DNA from: an uncultured bacterium
GTDB taxonomy: Bacteria > Bacteroidota > Bacteroidia > Chitinophagales > CAIODY01
Assembly (NCBI GenBank): GCA_903871715.1
Contig: CAIQHW010000125.1
Coordinates: 1 to 6,676 of the forward strand
DNA: 6,676 nt
Reading direction: 5' to 3'
The position numbers and the translations under genes are program-made. Every line of letters starts with the position of its first letter. The first letter of the stretch is position 1. The notes beneath the pieces are model-generated. The model was not told the DNA's origin, did not search any database, and was given only the letters and a program-made list of their open reading frames with translations. Shown piece after piece: positions 1 through 5,697 of this stretch.

Positions 1-185
1 CACAGCTTGCGCCAGCTGCGAACCATATCATATACCGATTCGGCAACAAAAGCTCTATCACGAGCACCCCATTTAGGATTGCCTTTGAATAAATAATCGA
101 GCACTTTATCAGCTTGATAATTTTTTTCAAAAATAAATTGTAGCGATTCGGTTACGCCTTTTACTAAGTTGGGAAAAAGTTTCAT
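1..185 (-). CDS. Sun/RsmB-family rRNA (cytosine-C5) methyltransferase, N-terminal fragment
   Basis: This is a partial gene: the ATG is at 185 and the frame stays open for 61 codons to the left window edge, so the catalytic SAM-binding domain lies outside. The visible part contains NPKWGARDRAFVAE (residues 36-49) followed by a YDMVR-W-R segment (52-59). I recognise this from the N-terminal helical RNA-binding region of Bacteroidota Fmu/Sun (RsmB/NOP family) proteins, which use S-adenosylmethionine to methylate cytosine in ribosomal RNA. The ATG fits well because the family usually begins only a few residues before this helical segment. It lies 57 bp downstream of the asparaginase stop on the same strand, with a possible weak promoter between them. 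The family call rests on recalled N-terminal similarity only; the catalytic cysteines cannot be checked here. Confidence 0.72.
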   Translation of the reverse strand, partial: MKLFPNLVKGVTESLQFIFEKNYQADKVLDYLFKGNPKWGARDRAFVAESVYDMVRSWRKL

Positions 186-212
186 TTTAGTTTTTTAAGA
201 AAAGAAATAGAA

Positions 213-226
213 CGAAGACAAGGCTA
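213..226 (-). promoter_or_regulatory. Possible -7 promoter region of the Sun/RsmB-like gene
   Basis: On the minus strand this stretch holds two overlapping one-mismatch matches to the Bacteroidota -7 element: TAGCCTTG (226 to 219) and TGTCTTCG (220 to 213). The second differs by one base from the TATCTTCG boxes before the asparaginase and YetF-like genes and ends 27 nt before the ATG at 185. No clear -33 TTG at the usual distance was found. The call rests on position and resemblance only. Confidence 0.33.
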
Positions 227-242
227 ATGGAAAAGTCTTCAT

Positions 243-1178
243 TTACTCATCCCCATACAACGCCACATACTCAACACCTTTGGCATCAATGCTTCCACGG
301 TGCATACCTTGTGCATTAAACACAAAACTTAAGTTACCTTTTGCATCTGCGCCAATCATGCCACCTTCGGCGTGCATGTTTTTTAATTTTTCATTTACTA
401 CTTTTTGCATGGCTTCGTGCAACGATAAGTTTTTGTATTCCATCAAACACGAAACATCGTAAGCCGCTACAGCTCTAATAAACAGCTCGCCATGCCCAGT
501 GCAGCTAATGGCACAAGTTTGATTATTGGCATAAGTGCCAGCACCAATTAATGGGCTATCGCCAATGCGCCCAAATTGTTTGTTAATCATGCCGCCTGTG
601 CTGGTGGCGGCTGCCAGGCTGCCGCTGTTGTCCATCACCACTGCGCCCACTGTTCCAAATTTGCGTTCAGGAATTTCTTCAACAATATGGTCGAGATGAT
701 AAAAATCGGTGTGGCGCACCTGCAACCATTGGTCGTAGCGTTGTTTAGTGTAGAAATAATCATCCGATTCCATTTCAATTTTCATTTTCAAGGCATAATC
801 GTTTGCGCCTTTGCCGCTTAATAAAACATGTCCGCTTTTTTCCATTACTACTTTTGCAAAAGAAACTGGATTTTTTACATTACGCACACCTGCTATGGCA
901 CCAGCTTGCAGGTTTTTTCCATCCATAATGGCGGCATCTAATTCGTGCACACCTTTTTTGGTGTAAACTGCGCCCTTTCCAGCATTGAACAATGGATTAT
1001 CTTCCAAACATTTTACTGCGGCTTCCACAGCATCTAAAGCCGAGCCATCATGTTTTAAAATGTTGGAAGCTGCTTGCAAGGCAGCTTTTAAGCCTGCTCT
1101 AAATTTTGGGTCGTCATCGGCTGCAATAGTTTGTCGGGTTACTGCGCCTGCGCCGCCGTGTATGGCAATGGTGTACAT
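243..1178 (-). CDS. iaaA: Isoaspartyl peptidase / plant-type L-asparaginase (Ntn-hydrolase)
   Basis: The 311-residue product is an N-terminal-nucleophile hydrolase of the EcAIII type, which removes beta-linked isoaspartyl residues from peptides and also hydrolyses L-asparagine. It opens with the family signature IAIHGGAGA (5-13) and has NAGKGAVYT (65-73) and the region ELDAAIMDG (79-87). The autocleavage site is FGTVGAV, so Thr176 should become the nucleophile at the new N-terminus of the beta subunit. The remaining active-site motifs are intact: STGG (193-196), GRIGDSP (203-209) and CTGHGE (226-231). There is no signal peptide, so the enzyme should be cytoplasmic, unlike periplasmic or lysosomal relatives. 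Length is close to the roughly 320 residues of E. coli IaaA. It stands alone, with a TATCTTCG box 22 nt before the ATG. Preference for isoaspartyl peptides over asparagine cannot be read from sequence. Confidence 0.95.
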   Translation of the reverse strand: MYTIAIHGGAGAVTRQTIAADDDPKFRAGLKAALQAASNILKHDGSALDAVEAAVKCLEDNPLFNAGKGAVYTKKGVHELDAAIMDGKNLQAGAIAGVRNVKNPVSFAKVVMEKSGHVLLSGKGANDYALKMKIEMESDDYFYTKQRYDQWLQVRHTDFYHLDHIVEEIPERKFGTVGAVVMDNSGSLAAATSTGGMINKQFGRIGDSPLIGAGTYANNQTCAISCTGHGELFIRAVAAYDVSCLMEYKNLSLHEAMQKVVNEKLKNMHAEGGMIGADAKGNLSFVFNAQGMHRGSIDAKGVEYVALYGDE

Positions 1179-1200
1179 GCGATTTTATTTTTTGAAAAAG

Positions 1201-1208
1201 CGAAGATA
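1201..1208 (-). promoter_or_regulatory. -7 box (TATCTTCG) of the isoaspartyl peptidase gene
   Basis: Minus-strand TATCTTCG (1208 to 1201) is a one-base variant of the Bacteroidota sigma consensus TAnnTTTG and identical to the box before the YetF-like gene. It ends 22 nt before the ATG at 1178, which predicts a leader of about 18-19 nt. A TTG occurs upstream but not at the usual -33 spacing. Confidence 0.55.
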
Positions 1209-1248
1209 AGCAGTAGCCAATGGAAATAGTTTTTTACAAAAAAACATT

Positions 1249-1764
1249 TTATGGATTGTGCGACAATTGCACTTTTTTGGCTCGGCGCACTGTTTTGTGC
1301 GAATAATCTTTTGATAAAATGCTAATGTTGCCATCAACTTCCAACACAGCTAAATCTACTTCGCTAATTTTTTTTACACCATGCTCACGAGTGGCTTGTT
1401 CTAATTCTTCCATAGTAAGCATTGATTTGGAGAGATTGCTTTTTAGCACTTTGCCTTCGTGTACTAAAACTAATTTTTCGCCTTGAATTTTGTTACCAAA
1501 CTTTGGAAATTTGCGCAGCAAAAATTTAAAAATGTAGTTGGCAATAAATAAGCCCAAAGCCGCTATCATGCCACCTTGTAGCGATGTATCATTACCCACC
1601 ATCGCATTTTGAACACTGTTGCTTATCAACAAAATAAACACCAAATCAATCACGGAAAGCTGCGCCAATTCTTTCTTTCCAAAAATGCGAATAGCTGCAA
1701 TAATGAATAAATAAACAGCCACTGATTTGGCTGCGATAATTAAATAGGGCAACAATAAATTCAT
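1249..1764 (-). CDS. YetF-like (DUF421) membrane protein
   Basis: This 171-residue inner-membrane protein has three hydrophobic segments (about 2-27, 38-57 and 63-83) followed by a small soluble domain. The conserved stretch RIFGKKELAQLSVIDLV (26-42) at the junction of the first two segments is characteristic of the YetF/DUF421 family. The C-terminal part (about 95-151) contains the family pattern of a Leu-rich helix ending in EHGV, then SEVDLAVLEVDGNISIL (134-150), expected to form a mixed alpha/beta domain in the cytoplasm. The biochemical role of the family is not established to my knowledge. I chose the ATG at 1764: the frame extends upstream to a TTG at 1815, but that extension is Lys/Phe-rich, contains the -7 box, and lies inside the terminator hairpin. 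The basic tail (KTVRRAKK) may bind RNA or lipids, which is speculation. Confidence 0.88.
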   Translation of the reverse strand: MNLLLPYLIIAAKSVAVYLFIIAAIRIFGKKELAQLSVIDLVFILLISNSVQNAMVGNDTSLQGGMIAALGLFIANYIFKFLLRKFPKFGNKIQGEKLVLVHEGKVLKSNLSKSMLTMEELEQATREHGVKKISEVDLAVLEVDGNISILSKDYSHKTVRRAKKVQLSHNP

Positions 1765-1777
1765 GCGTTTTTTTTGG

Positions 1778-1785
1778 CGAAGATA
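1778..1785 (-). promoter_or_regulatory. -7 box (TATCTTCG) of the YetF-like gene
   Basis: Minus-strand TATCTTCG (1785 to 1778) ends only 13 nt before the ATG at 1764, implying a leader of about 10 nt. The same octamer precedes the isoaspartyl peptidase gene. It begins one base after the outer arm of the upstream terminator, so its -33 region would fall within the terminator's U-tract arm. No TTG is seen at normal -33 spacing. Confidence 0.5.
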
Positions 1786-1786
1786 T

Positions 1787-1835
1787 GAAAACAAAAAAGG
1801 CGAAAACTTTTTCAATTTTTGCCTTTTTTGTTTTC
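1787..1835 (-). terminator. Intrinsic terminator of leucine dehydrogenase
   Basis: Two perfect 15-bp inverted arms, GAAAACAAAAAAGGC at 1787-1801 and GCCTTTTTTGTTTTC at 1821-1835, flank a 19-nt centre. The GGC/GCC core continues inward past one A-C mismatch into AAAA/TTTT, leaving a loop of about 9 nt. Read from the leucine dehydrogenase stop at 1850, the transcript forms the A-rich arm, the stem, then a TTTTTTGTTTT tract. The arms are symmetric, so it could work in both directions, although no gene converges on it from the left. Confidence 0.85.
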
Positions 1836-1849
1836 TGTTGAAATAAAAA

Positions 1850-2953
1850 CTACAACATCGATTTCAGTTTTGCAATTTCGGCAATGCGCTTTTCAGCCAG
1901 CATTAATGCGGCTTGGTGCGATGTAATGTTTTCTTTTTCAGCTGTGTTATAAATATCCAAAGTTAAACCATACACCTTGTCAGCTTTGCCCATGGCTCGT
2001 TCGCGATTGTAGCCCAACATTTCGGTATAAACATTTATCAAACCACCTGCATTAATCAAAAAATCAGGTGCATACAACATGCCCATATTTTTCACAGCAT
2101 TGCCATGCACCACTTCATCTTCTAATTGATTATTGGCGCAACCAGCTATGATAGCGCATTTCAAGCGACTTAAAGTATTTTCATTCACCGTTGCACCCAT
2201 CGCACACGGCGCATAAATATCCATTTTCACATCATAAATGGCATCGGGTTCAACTGCGTTGATACCACTAAATTTATTTTGCAACGCTTTCACTTTATCA
2301 GTGGCAATGTCAGTAACATAAACGGTTGCGCCGTCTTTCACCAACATTTCGATTAAATATCCAGCCACATGTCCTGCGCCTTGCACAGCCACAATCTTAC
2401 CATTCAATGAATCATTGCCATACGCTTTTTTGGCTGAAGCTTTCATGCCCAAAAAAGTGGTGTAGGCTGTAACTGGTGATGGGTCGCCGCTTCCGCCCAT
2501 GTATTCGGGAATGCCAGTAACGTGTTTGGTTTCCATGGCAATATATTCCATGTCGGCAGTGTTGGTACCCACATCTTCAGCAGTAATATATTTTCCGTTC
2601 AAACTGTTTACAAATTTGCCGTATCTGCGCCATAATGTTTCGCTTTTATCGGTGGCTGAATTGCCAATGATAACTGCTTTTCCACCACCCAAATTTAATC
2701 CGCTGATGGCAGCTTTATAAGTCATACCTCTTGAAAGGCGCAACACATCGCGGATGGCATCGGCATCGTTGGCATAATTCCAAAATCGAGTGCCGCCCAA
2801 AGCTGGTCCCAAAGTGGTGTTGTGTATGGCAATGATAGATTTTAATCCCGAAGCTTTATCATGACAAAAAACTACTTGCTCATGATTGTTGGTTGAAATT
2901 TGTTCAAATAATTGCATGGTGTTTGGTGTTGTTGAAATTATAGTTGATTCCAT
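1850..2953 (-). CDS. ldh: Leucine dehydrogenase (Leu/Phe/Val dehydrogenase family)
   Basis: This NAD-dependent amino acid dehydrogenase (367 residues) reversibly deaminates leucine, valine and isoleucine to their 2-keto acids and ammonia in the cytoplasm. The substrate domain shows LGPALGGTRFW (48-58), YKAA with Lys80, GLNLGGGKAVIIG with Lys92, and ITAEDVGTN with Asp127. The spacings 80-92-127 equal those of Lys68, Lys80 and Asp115 in Bacillus sphaericus leucine dehydrogenase. The nucleotide domain has the Rossmann motif GAGHVA (192-197) with Asp215 at the end of the next strand, favouring NAD over NADP. The segments AGCANNQL, YAPDFLINAGG and GYNRERAM complete the match. I chose the ATG at 2953 over the longer frame's TTG at 2989, which lies inside the promoter box. 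The gene has its own promoter and terminator, so it is monocistronic. Phenylalanine or valine preference is possible but the Bacillus-like motifs favour leucine. Confidence 0.93.
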   Translation of the reverse strand: MESTIISTTPNTMQLFEQISTNNHEQVVFCHDKASGLKSIIAIHNTTLGPALGGTRFWNYANDADAIRDVLRLSRGMTYKAAISGLNLGGGKAVIIGNSATDKSETLWRRYGKFVNSLNGKYITAEDVGTNTADMEYIAMETKHVTGIPEYMGGSGDPSPVTAYTTFLGMKASAKKAYGNDSLNGKIVAVQGAGHVAGYLIEMLVKDGATVYVTDIATDKVKALQNKFSGINAVEPDAIYDVKMDIYAPCAMGATVNENTLSRLKCAIIAGCANNQLEDEVVHGNAVKNMGMLYAPDFLINAGGLINVYTEMLGYNRERAMGKADKVYGLTLDIYNTAEKENITSHQAALMLAEKRIAEIAKLKSML

Positions 2954-2957
2954 TTTT

Positions 2958-2983
2958 CGATTTTGTTTTTGAAAAAAAAATCG
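2958..2983 (-). promoter_or_regulatory. Hairpin spanning the leucine dehydrogenase mRNA leader
   Basis: On the minus strand CGATTTT (2983 to 2977) and AAAATCG (2964 to 2958) are a perfect 7-bp inverted repeat. After one T-C mismatch three more T-A pairs leave a 4-nt loop. With the -7 box ending at 2987 the transcript should begin near 2983, so the hairpin would fill almost the whole leader up to 4 nt before the ATG. The stem is mostly A-U and its stability is uncertain; a role in mRNA stability or start access is inferred. Confidence 0.4.
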
Positions 2984-2986
2984 GCG

Positions 2987-2994
2987 CAAAGGTA
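2987..2994 (-). promoter_or_regulatory. -7 box (TACCTTTG) of leucine dehydrogenase
   Basis: Minus-strand TACCTTTG (2994 to 2987) is an exact match to the Bacteroidota consensus TAnnTTTG, followed by the frequently seen CG. It ends 33 nt before the ATG at 2953, predicting a leader of about 30 nt. It lies only 15 bp beyond the stop codon of the potassium channel gene. It also shows that the TTG at 2989 is promoter, not start codon. Confidence 0.7.
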
Positions 2995-3009
2995 TTTATT
3001 TTTTCGATT

Positions 3010-3942
3010 TTACTGCATGTCCACTTTTTCGTAATCGCCCAATTTATTTAATTCCATAAAAGGATGATGCACATCAGAATAATCAACGGCTTGTACAAAC
3101 TTTGCACCCCAAATTATATCGTGATATTTAAACGAAAATCGGCTGTGTACAGTTTGCGAAAACACTTCATCATACGCTCTCATCATTACTAAAAACTCTA
3201 CATCCATTTCTTCCAAATCCTTTTCCGACTTGTTATACAAAGGGCTTTCGGCATCAATTGGATGCACGATAGTCCACATCGTAGGAAGCAATGTAATTTT
3301 ATCACGTTCTAAGGTTAACGGTGTAAATTTTCTGGTTTGCGTATTGCCAATTTCAAAATAGGCTAAATTAATTTGCGCTTGCGTATCAATCAAAGTGTGT
3401 TTCAATCGGTTTGCCATACGAAACATGAAAGCCTTGCCAGTTGGCGCATAGGGCGCAATCAAAGCATTTTTGCTGTAAATGATATTCGATTTTGGTCGAG
3501 CAAATCGCCCATACAATAAACCTGTGGCTAATGCAAATGCCAACAAGCCAGCAAACGATTCAATGGACGAAATTAAATTGGCTGCAAACCCTTGTGGATT
3601 AAGCCTTCCGTAGCCAACAGTTGTAAATGTTTGTGTGCTAAAGAAAAATGATTCTATAAAATTTTCAACAAAATTATTGTTGTTGATTAGCCCGATGTGT
3701 TCTACACCAATTGCCACGTAACTCAATGCGAAAGCCACATTCATCACTACATAACCCACCAGCATCACCATTAAAAACTGCCACAAATCTACTTCAATCA
3801 AATAATGATACATGCTGAAAGTATCCATGGGATTGAGTCCACGGCGTTCAACCGTGAAGGTTCCATCCTGATTCATCAATCGAGTTTTTTGATAACCCGT
3901 TTTTGAACCAAACCCTAAATCGTTAAATTTTTCTTTTAGCAT
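3010..3942 (-). CDS. Inward-rectifier potassium channel, KirBac type
   Basis: This 310-residue protein is a homotetrameric K+ channel subunit of the inner membrane. It has an amphipathic slide-helix region and outer helix (about 40-80), a pore helix ESFFFSTQTFT (97-107), the selectivity filter TVGYG (108-112) followed by RLNPQG, and an inner helix with Glu128 (about 120-145) ending in GRFARP (145-150), where Kir channels contact anionic lipid. The rest (about 150-300) is the cytoplasmic immunoglobulin-like IRK domain; WTIVHPIDAESPLY (223-236), EFLVMM and IIWGAKFV (276-283) match what I recall of KirBac3.1. Length is usual for the family, with no missing pore residue. Cytoplasmic-domain gating by ligands cannot be read here. 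It lies 70 bp after the symporter stop without a clear terminator, so read-through from the symporter is possible, and it has a possible weak promoter of its own. Confidence 0.94.
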   Translation of the reverse strand: MLKEKFNDLGFGSKTGYQKTRLMNQDGTFTVERRGLNPMDTFSMYHYLIEVDLWQFLMVMLVGYVVMNVAFALSYVAIGVEHIGLINNNNFVENFIESFFFSTQTFTTVGYGRLNPQGFAANLISSIESFAGLLAFALATGLLYGRFARPKSNIIYSKNALIAPYAPTGKAFMFRMANRLKHTLIDTQAQINLAYFEIGNTQTRKFTPLTLERDKITLLPTMWTIVHPIDAESPLYNKSEKDLEEMDVEFLVMMRAYDEVFSQTVHSRFSFKYHDIIWGAKFVQAVDYSDVHHPFMELNKLGDYEKVDMQ

Positions 3943-3964
3943 GAAAAAATATTTTTGCTTTTTG

Positions 3965-3972
3965 CAAATTAA
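3965..3972 (-). promoter_or_regulatory. Weak -7-like box before the KirBac gene
   Basis: Minus-strand TTAATTTG (3972 to 3965) has one mismatch from TAnnTTTG and ends 22 nt before the ATG at 3942, the same spacing as the peptidase promoter. The 70-bp gap to the symporter stop is very A/T-rich, so a chance match is likely, and co-transcription with the symporter remains an alternative. Confidence 0.28.
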
Positions 3973-4012
3973 AGAACAAACTTTTTCAGGTTTTTATTTT
4001 CTTTTTCAATAA

Positions 4013-5248
4013 CTATTTTAATTCATTTTCCCATTTGCTTACAACGCTTGTTGCTACTGCATTTCCAACTACATTTGTTGCTGAGCGACCCATGTCTAAA
4101 ACTTGGTCGATGCCCATCAATAATAACAAACCTGCTTCGGGAATATGAAACGTAGATAGTGCGCCAGAAATTACTACCAATGATGCTCGAGGCACGCCAG
4201 CTATGCCTTTGCTGGTGAGCATCAAAATCAACAACATACTTAATTGCTGCGCAAAAGTTAGTTCTATATGATAACATTGAGCGATAAACAACGATGCAAA
4301 CGTCATGTACATCATGCTTCCATCTAAATTAAATGAATAGCCAAGCGGCAAAACGAAGCTCACAATTTTATTGCTGCAACCAAACCGCTCTAATTGTTGA
4401 ATCAATTTTGGAAATGCCGATTCGCTGCTGGCAGTGCTAAAAGCCAACAACACAGCATCTTTGATGGAATAGATGAGTTTCGTAATTCGTTTTCCAATTA
4501 CTAAAAAGCCTAACAAAATTAAAATGCACCAAAGCAAAAATAATCCTAAATAAAATTCGCCAATCAGTTTGCCAAACGTGGCTAAAACCTCCAAACCATT
4601 TTGTGCAATTACCGAACTAATGGCTGCAAAAACCGCTATGGGTGCAAAGTTCATCACAAAGTGTGTAACCTTTAGCATGATGTGTGTAACCGCATCCAAC
4701 GCTTTAATAACTGGTGAAGCAATGTCGGGCATGGCAGCGCAAGCCACACCAAAAAACAAACTGAAAATAATGATTTGCAAAATTTCATTTTCAGCCATTG
4801 CTTTAAAAATTGAAGTAGGAAAAATGTGCGAAGCAAAATCGTTTACATTCATCGAAGCCGCTACCACACCGATTTTTACCGATTCATTTGGAAGCGGGAT
4901 ATGCATCGAAGCACCGGGTTGAAAAAAATTAACTAACAACATGCCCAGCGATAAAGAAATGAATGTGGCAAAAATAAACCATGATAAAGTTTTGCCGCCA
5001 ACCCTGCCCACAACCTTGATGTCGCCTAACTTTGCAACGCCCACAACTAATGATGAAAACACCAGCGGACCAATAATCATTTTGATAAGATTCAAAAATA
5101 TTTTGGTAGCAATGGAAATTTTATCAGTGTAAAAAGCCACATCGGCTTTGCCATTGGCGATTAAATTATTTTGGTGCAATAAGCTACCAATAATAATTCC
5201 AAGCAACATGGCAACGAAAATAAAAATGGTGAGTTTGTTTTTTTTCAT
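4013..5248 (-). CDS. Dicarboxylate/amino acid:cation symporter (DAACS/SDF family)
   Basis: This 411-residue polytopic inner-membrane transporter belongs to the GltP/DctA/GltPh family, which imports glutamate, aspartate or C4-dicarboxylates with protons or sodium as a trimer with elevator-like motion. Visible landmarks are the hairpin HP1 Ser-rich motif STASSES (271-277), the TM7 motif FNLDG (306-310, equivalent to NMDGT), HP2 SKGIAGVPRAS (346-356), and TM8 DMGRSATNVVGN (385-396). Arg388 aligns with GltPh Arg397, which holds the acidic side chain of the substrate, and Asp385 with Asp394. At the position of GltPh Asp405, a sodium ligand, there is Asn396, as I recall in proton-coupled DctA/GltP proteins; proton coupling is therefore the better guess. 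The N-terminus MKKNK precedes the first helix and fits the ATG. Exact substrate cannot be decided, so no gene symbol is given. Confidence 0.93.
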   Translation of the reverse strand: MKKNKLTIFIFVAMLLGIIIGSLLHQNNLIANGKADVAFYTDKISIATKIFLNLIKMIIGPLVFSSLVVGVAKLGDIKVVGRVGGKTLSWFIFATFISLSLGMLLVNFFQPGASMHIPLPNESVKIGVVAASMNVNDFASHIFPTSIFKAMAENEILQIIIFSLFFGVACAAMPDIASPVIKALDAVTHIMLKVTHFVMNFAPIAVFAAISSVIAQNGLEVLATFGKLIGEFYLGLFLLWCILILLGFLVIGKRITKLIYSIKDAVLLAFSTASSESAFPKLIQQLERFGCSNKIVSFVLPLGYSFNLDGSMMYMTFASLFIAQCYHIELTFAQQLSMLLILMLTSKGIAGVPRASLVVISGALSTFHIPEAGLLLLMGIDQVLDMGRSATNVVGNAVATSVVSKWENELK

Positions 5249-5264
5249 GAAAAATTTGTGGGTT

Positions 5265-5272
5265 CAAACTTA
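5265..5272 (-). promoter_or_regulatory. -7 box (TAAGTTTG) of the symporter gene
   Basis: Minus-strand TAAGTTTG (5272 to 5265) matches TAnnTTTG exactly and ends 16 nt before the ATG at 5248, predicting a leader of about 12-13 nt. No TTG at standard -33 distance was found. It faces a plus-strand box 12 bp away. Confidence 0.55.
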
Positions 5273-5284
5273 CAATTTGAAACC

Positions 5285-5292
5285 TATTTTTG
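5285..5292 (+). promoter_or_regulatory. Distal -7 box candidate (TATTTTTG) for the HU gene
   Basis: Plus-strand TATTTTTG is an exact match to TAnnTTTG and is followed by CG, as is the leucine dehydrogenase box. It would give the HU mRNA a leader of about 100 nt. It is back-to-back with the symporter box, separated by 12 bp, so two polymerases could probably not bind at once. Confidence 0.38.
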
Positions 5293-5356
5293 CGATTAAA
5301 ATTTAGGTTGTTGATTTTTAGTGCATAAAAAATCGCGGACACAAAAAAAATCCAGC

Positions 5357-5364
5357 TACTTTTA
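5357..5364 (+). promoter_or_regulatory. Proximal -7 box candidate (TACTTTTA) for the HU gene
   Basis: Plus-strand TACTTTTA has one mismatch from TAnnTTTG and ends 34 nt before the ATG at 5399, a spacing like that of leucine dehydrogenase. Together with the distal box it gives two possible HU promoters; which is used cannot be told from sequence. Confidence 0.36.
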
Positions 5365-5398
5365 TTTCAAAATTATATCGTTACAAACCTTTATCACC

Positions 5399-5695
5399 AT
5401 GCGAAAAATTGATTTGGTAAATTCAATTCATCAAAAAACTGGCATCCCAAAAGTGGATGTTTTGGTAACAGTAGAAGCACTTTTAAAAGACATTAAAGAT
5501 GCGATGAAATCGGGCGAAAATGTTTACATACGCGGCTTTGGCAGTTTTATTTTAAAAAAACGAGCAGCAAAAGTTGGTAGAATTGTGAAGAAAAATATCG
5601 AAATAAAAATTCCCGAACATCACATCCCTGCATTTAAACCCGCCAAAGAATTTTTGCAAGAAATTAAATCCACTAATTTTACCGAAAAAAAATAA
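5399..5695 (+). CDS. HU/IHF-family nucleoid DNA-binding protein
   Basis: The 98-residue protein is a small DNA-bending protein of the HU/IHF superfamily that acts as a dimer on the nucleoid. It has the N-terminal helical part (MRKIDLVNSIHQKTGI) and the dimer-core motif IRGFGSFILKKRAAK (about 44-58), then the beta-arm and the segment IPAFKPAKEF near 80-89. The arm tip reads GRIVKKN where E. coli HU has RNP, so the DNA-intercalating proline is absent, as I recall for many Bacteroidota HU proteins. The ATG at 5399 gives the normal HU length; the open frame continues upstream to a GTG at 5321, but that extension is not HU-like and overlaps a promoter candidate. Two bases separate its stop from the next gene, so the two are surely co-transcribed. 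Confidence 0.93.
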   Translation: MRKIDLVNSIHQKTGIPKVDVLVTVEALLKDIKDAMKSGENVYIRGFGSFILKKRAAKVGRIVKKNIEIKIPEHHIPAFKPAKEFLQEIKSTNFTEKK

Positions 5696-5697
5696 CG

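Noticed and set aside
214..240. Inverted repeat GAAGAC / GTCTTC (214-219 and 235-240) after the isoaspartyl peptidase gene
   Set aside because: Only 6-bp arms with a 15-nt loop and no T-tract afterwards on the minus strand; not a credible terminator.
576..821. His/Cys-rich 81-codon frame antisense to the isoaspartyl peptidase
   Set aside because: It mirrors the conserved active-site region of the peptidase on the other strand; the His/Cys content follows from that coding sequence.
1229..1245. Inverted repeat GTTTTTT / AAAAAAC after the YetF-like gene
   Set aside because: Nearly pure A/T with a 3-nt loop; such repeats are expected by chance in this base composition and lack a G/C-rich stem.
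1765..1815. Upstream extension of the YetF-like protein to a TTG at 1815 (17 extra residues)
   Set aside because: The extension covers the TATCTTCG promoter box and part of the terminator hairpin, and its residues do not resemble the family.
2954..2989. Upstream extension of leucine dehydrogenase to a TTG at 2989 (12 extra residues)
   Set aside because: The TTG lies inside the exact -7 box TACCTTTG, so it would be upstream of the transcript; the ATG at 2953 gives a normal length.
4023..4277. Open frame of 84 codons on the minus strand inside the symporter gene
   Set aside because: It overlaps conserved symporter motifs in another frame and its translation is Ser/Arg-rich with no recognisable domain.
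5321..5398. Upstream extension of HU to a GTG at 5321 (26 extra residues)
   Set aside because: HU proteins start at the MRKIDLV-like helix; the extension contains a promoter candidate and has no HU-like features.
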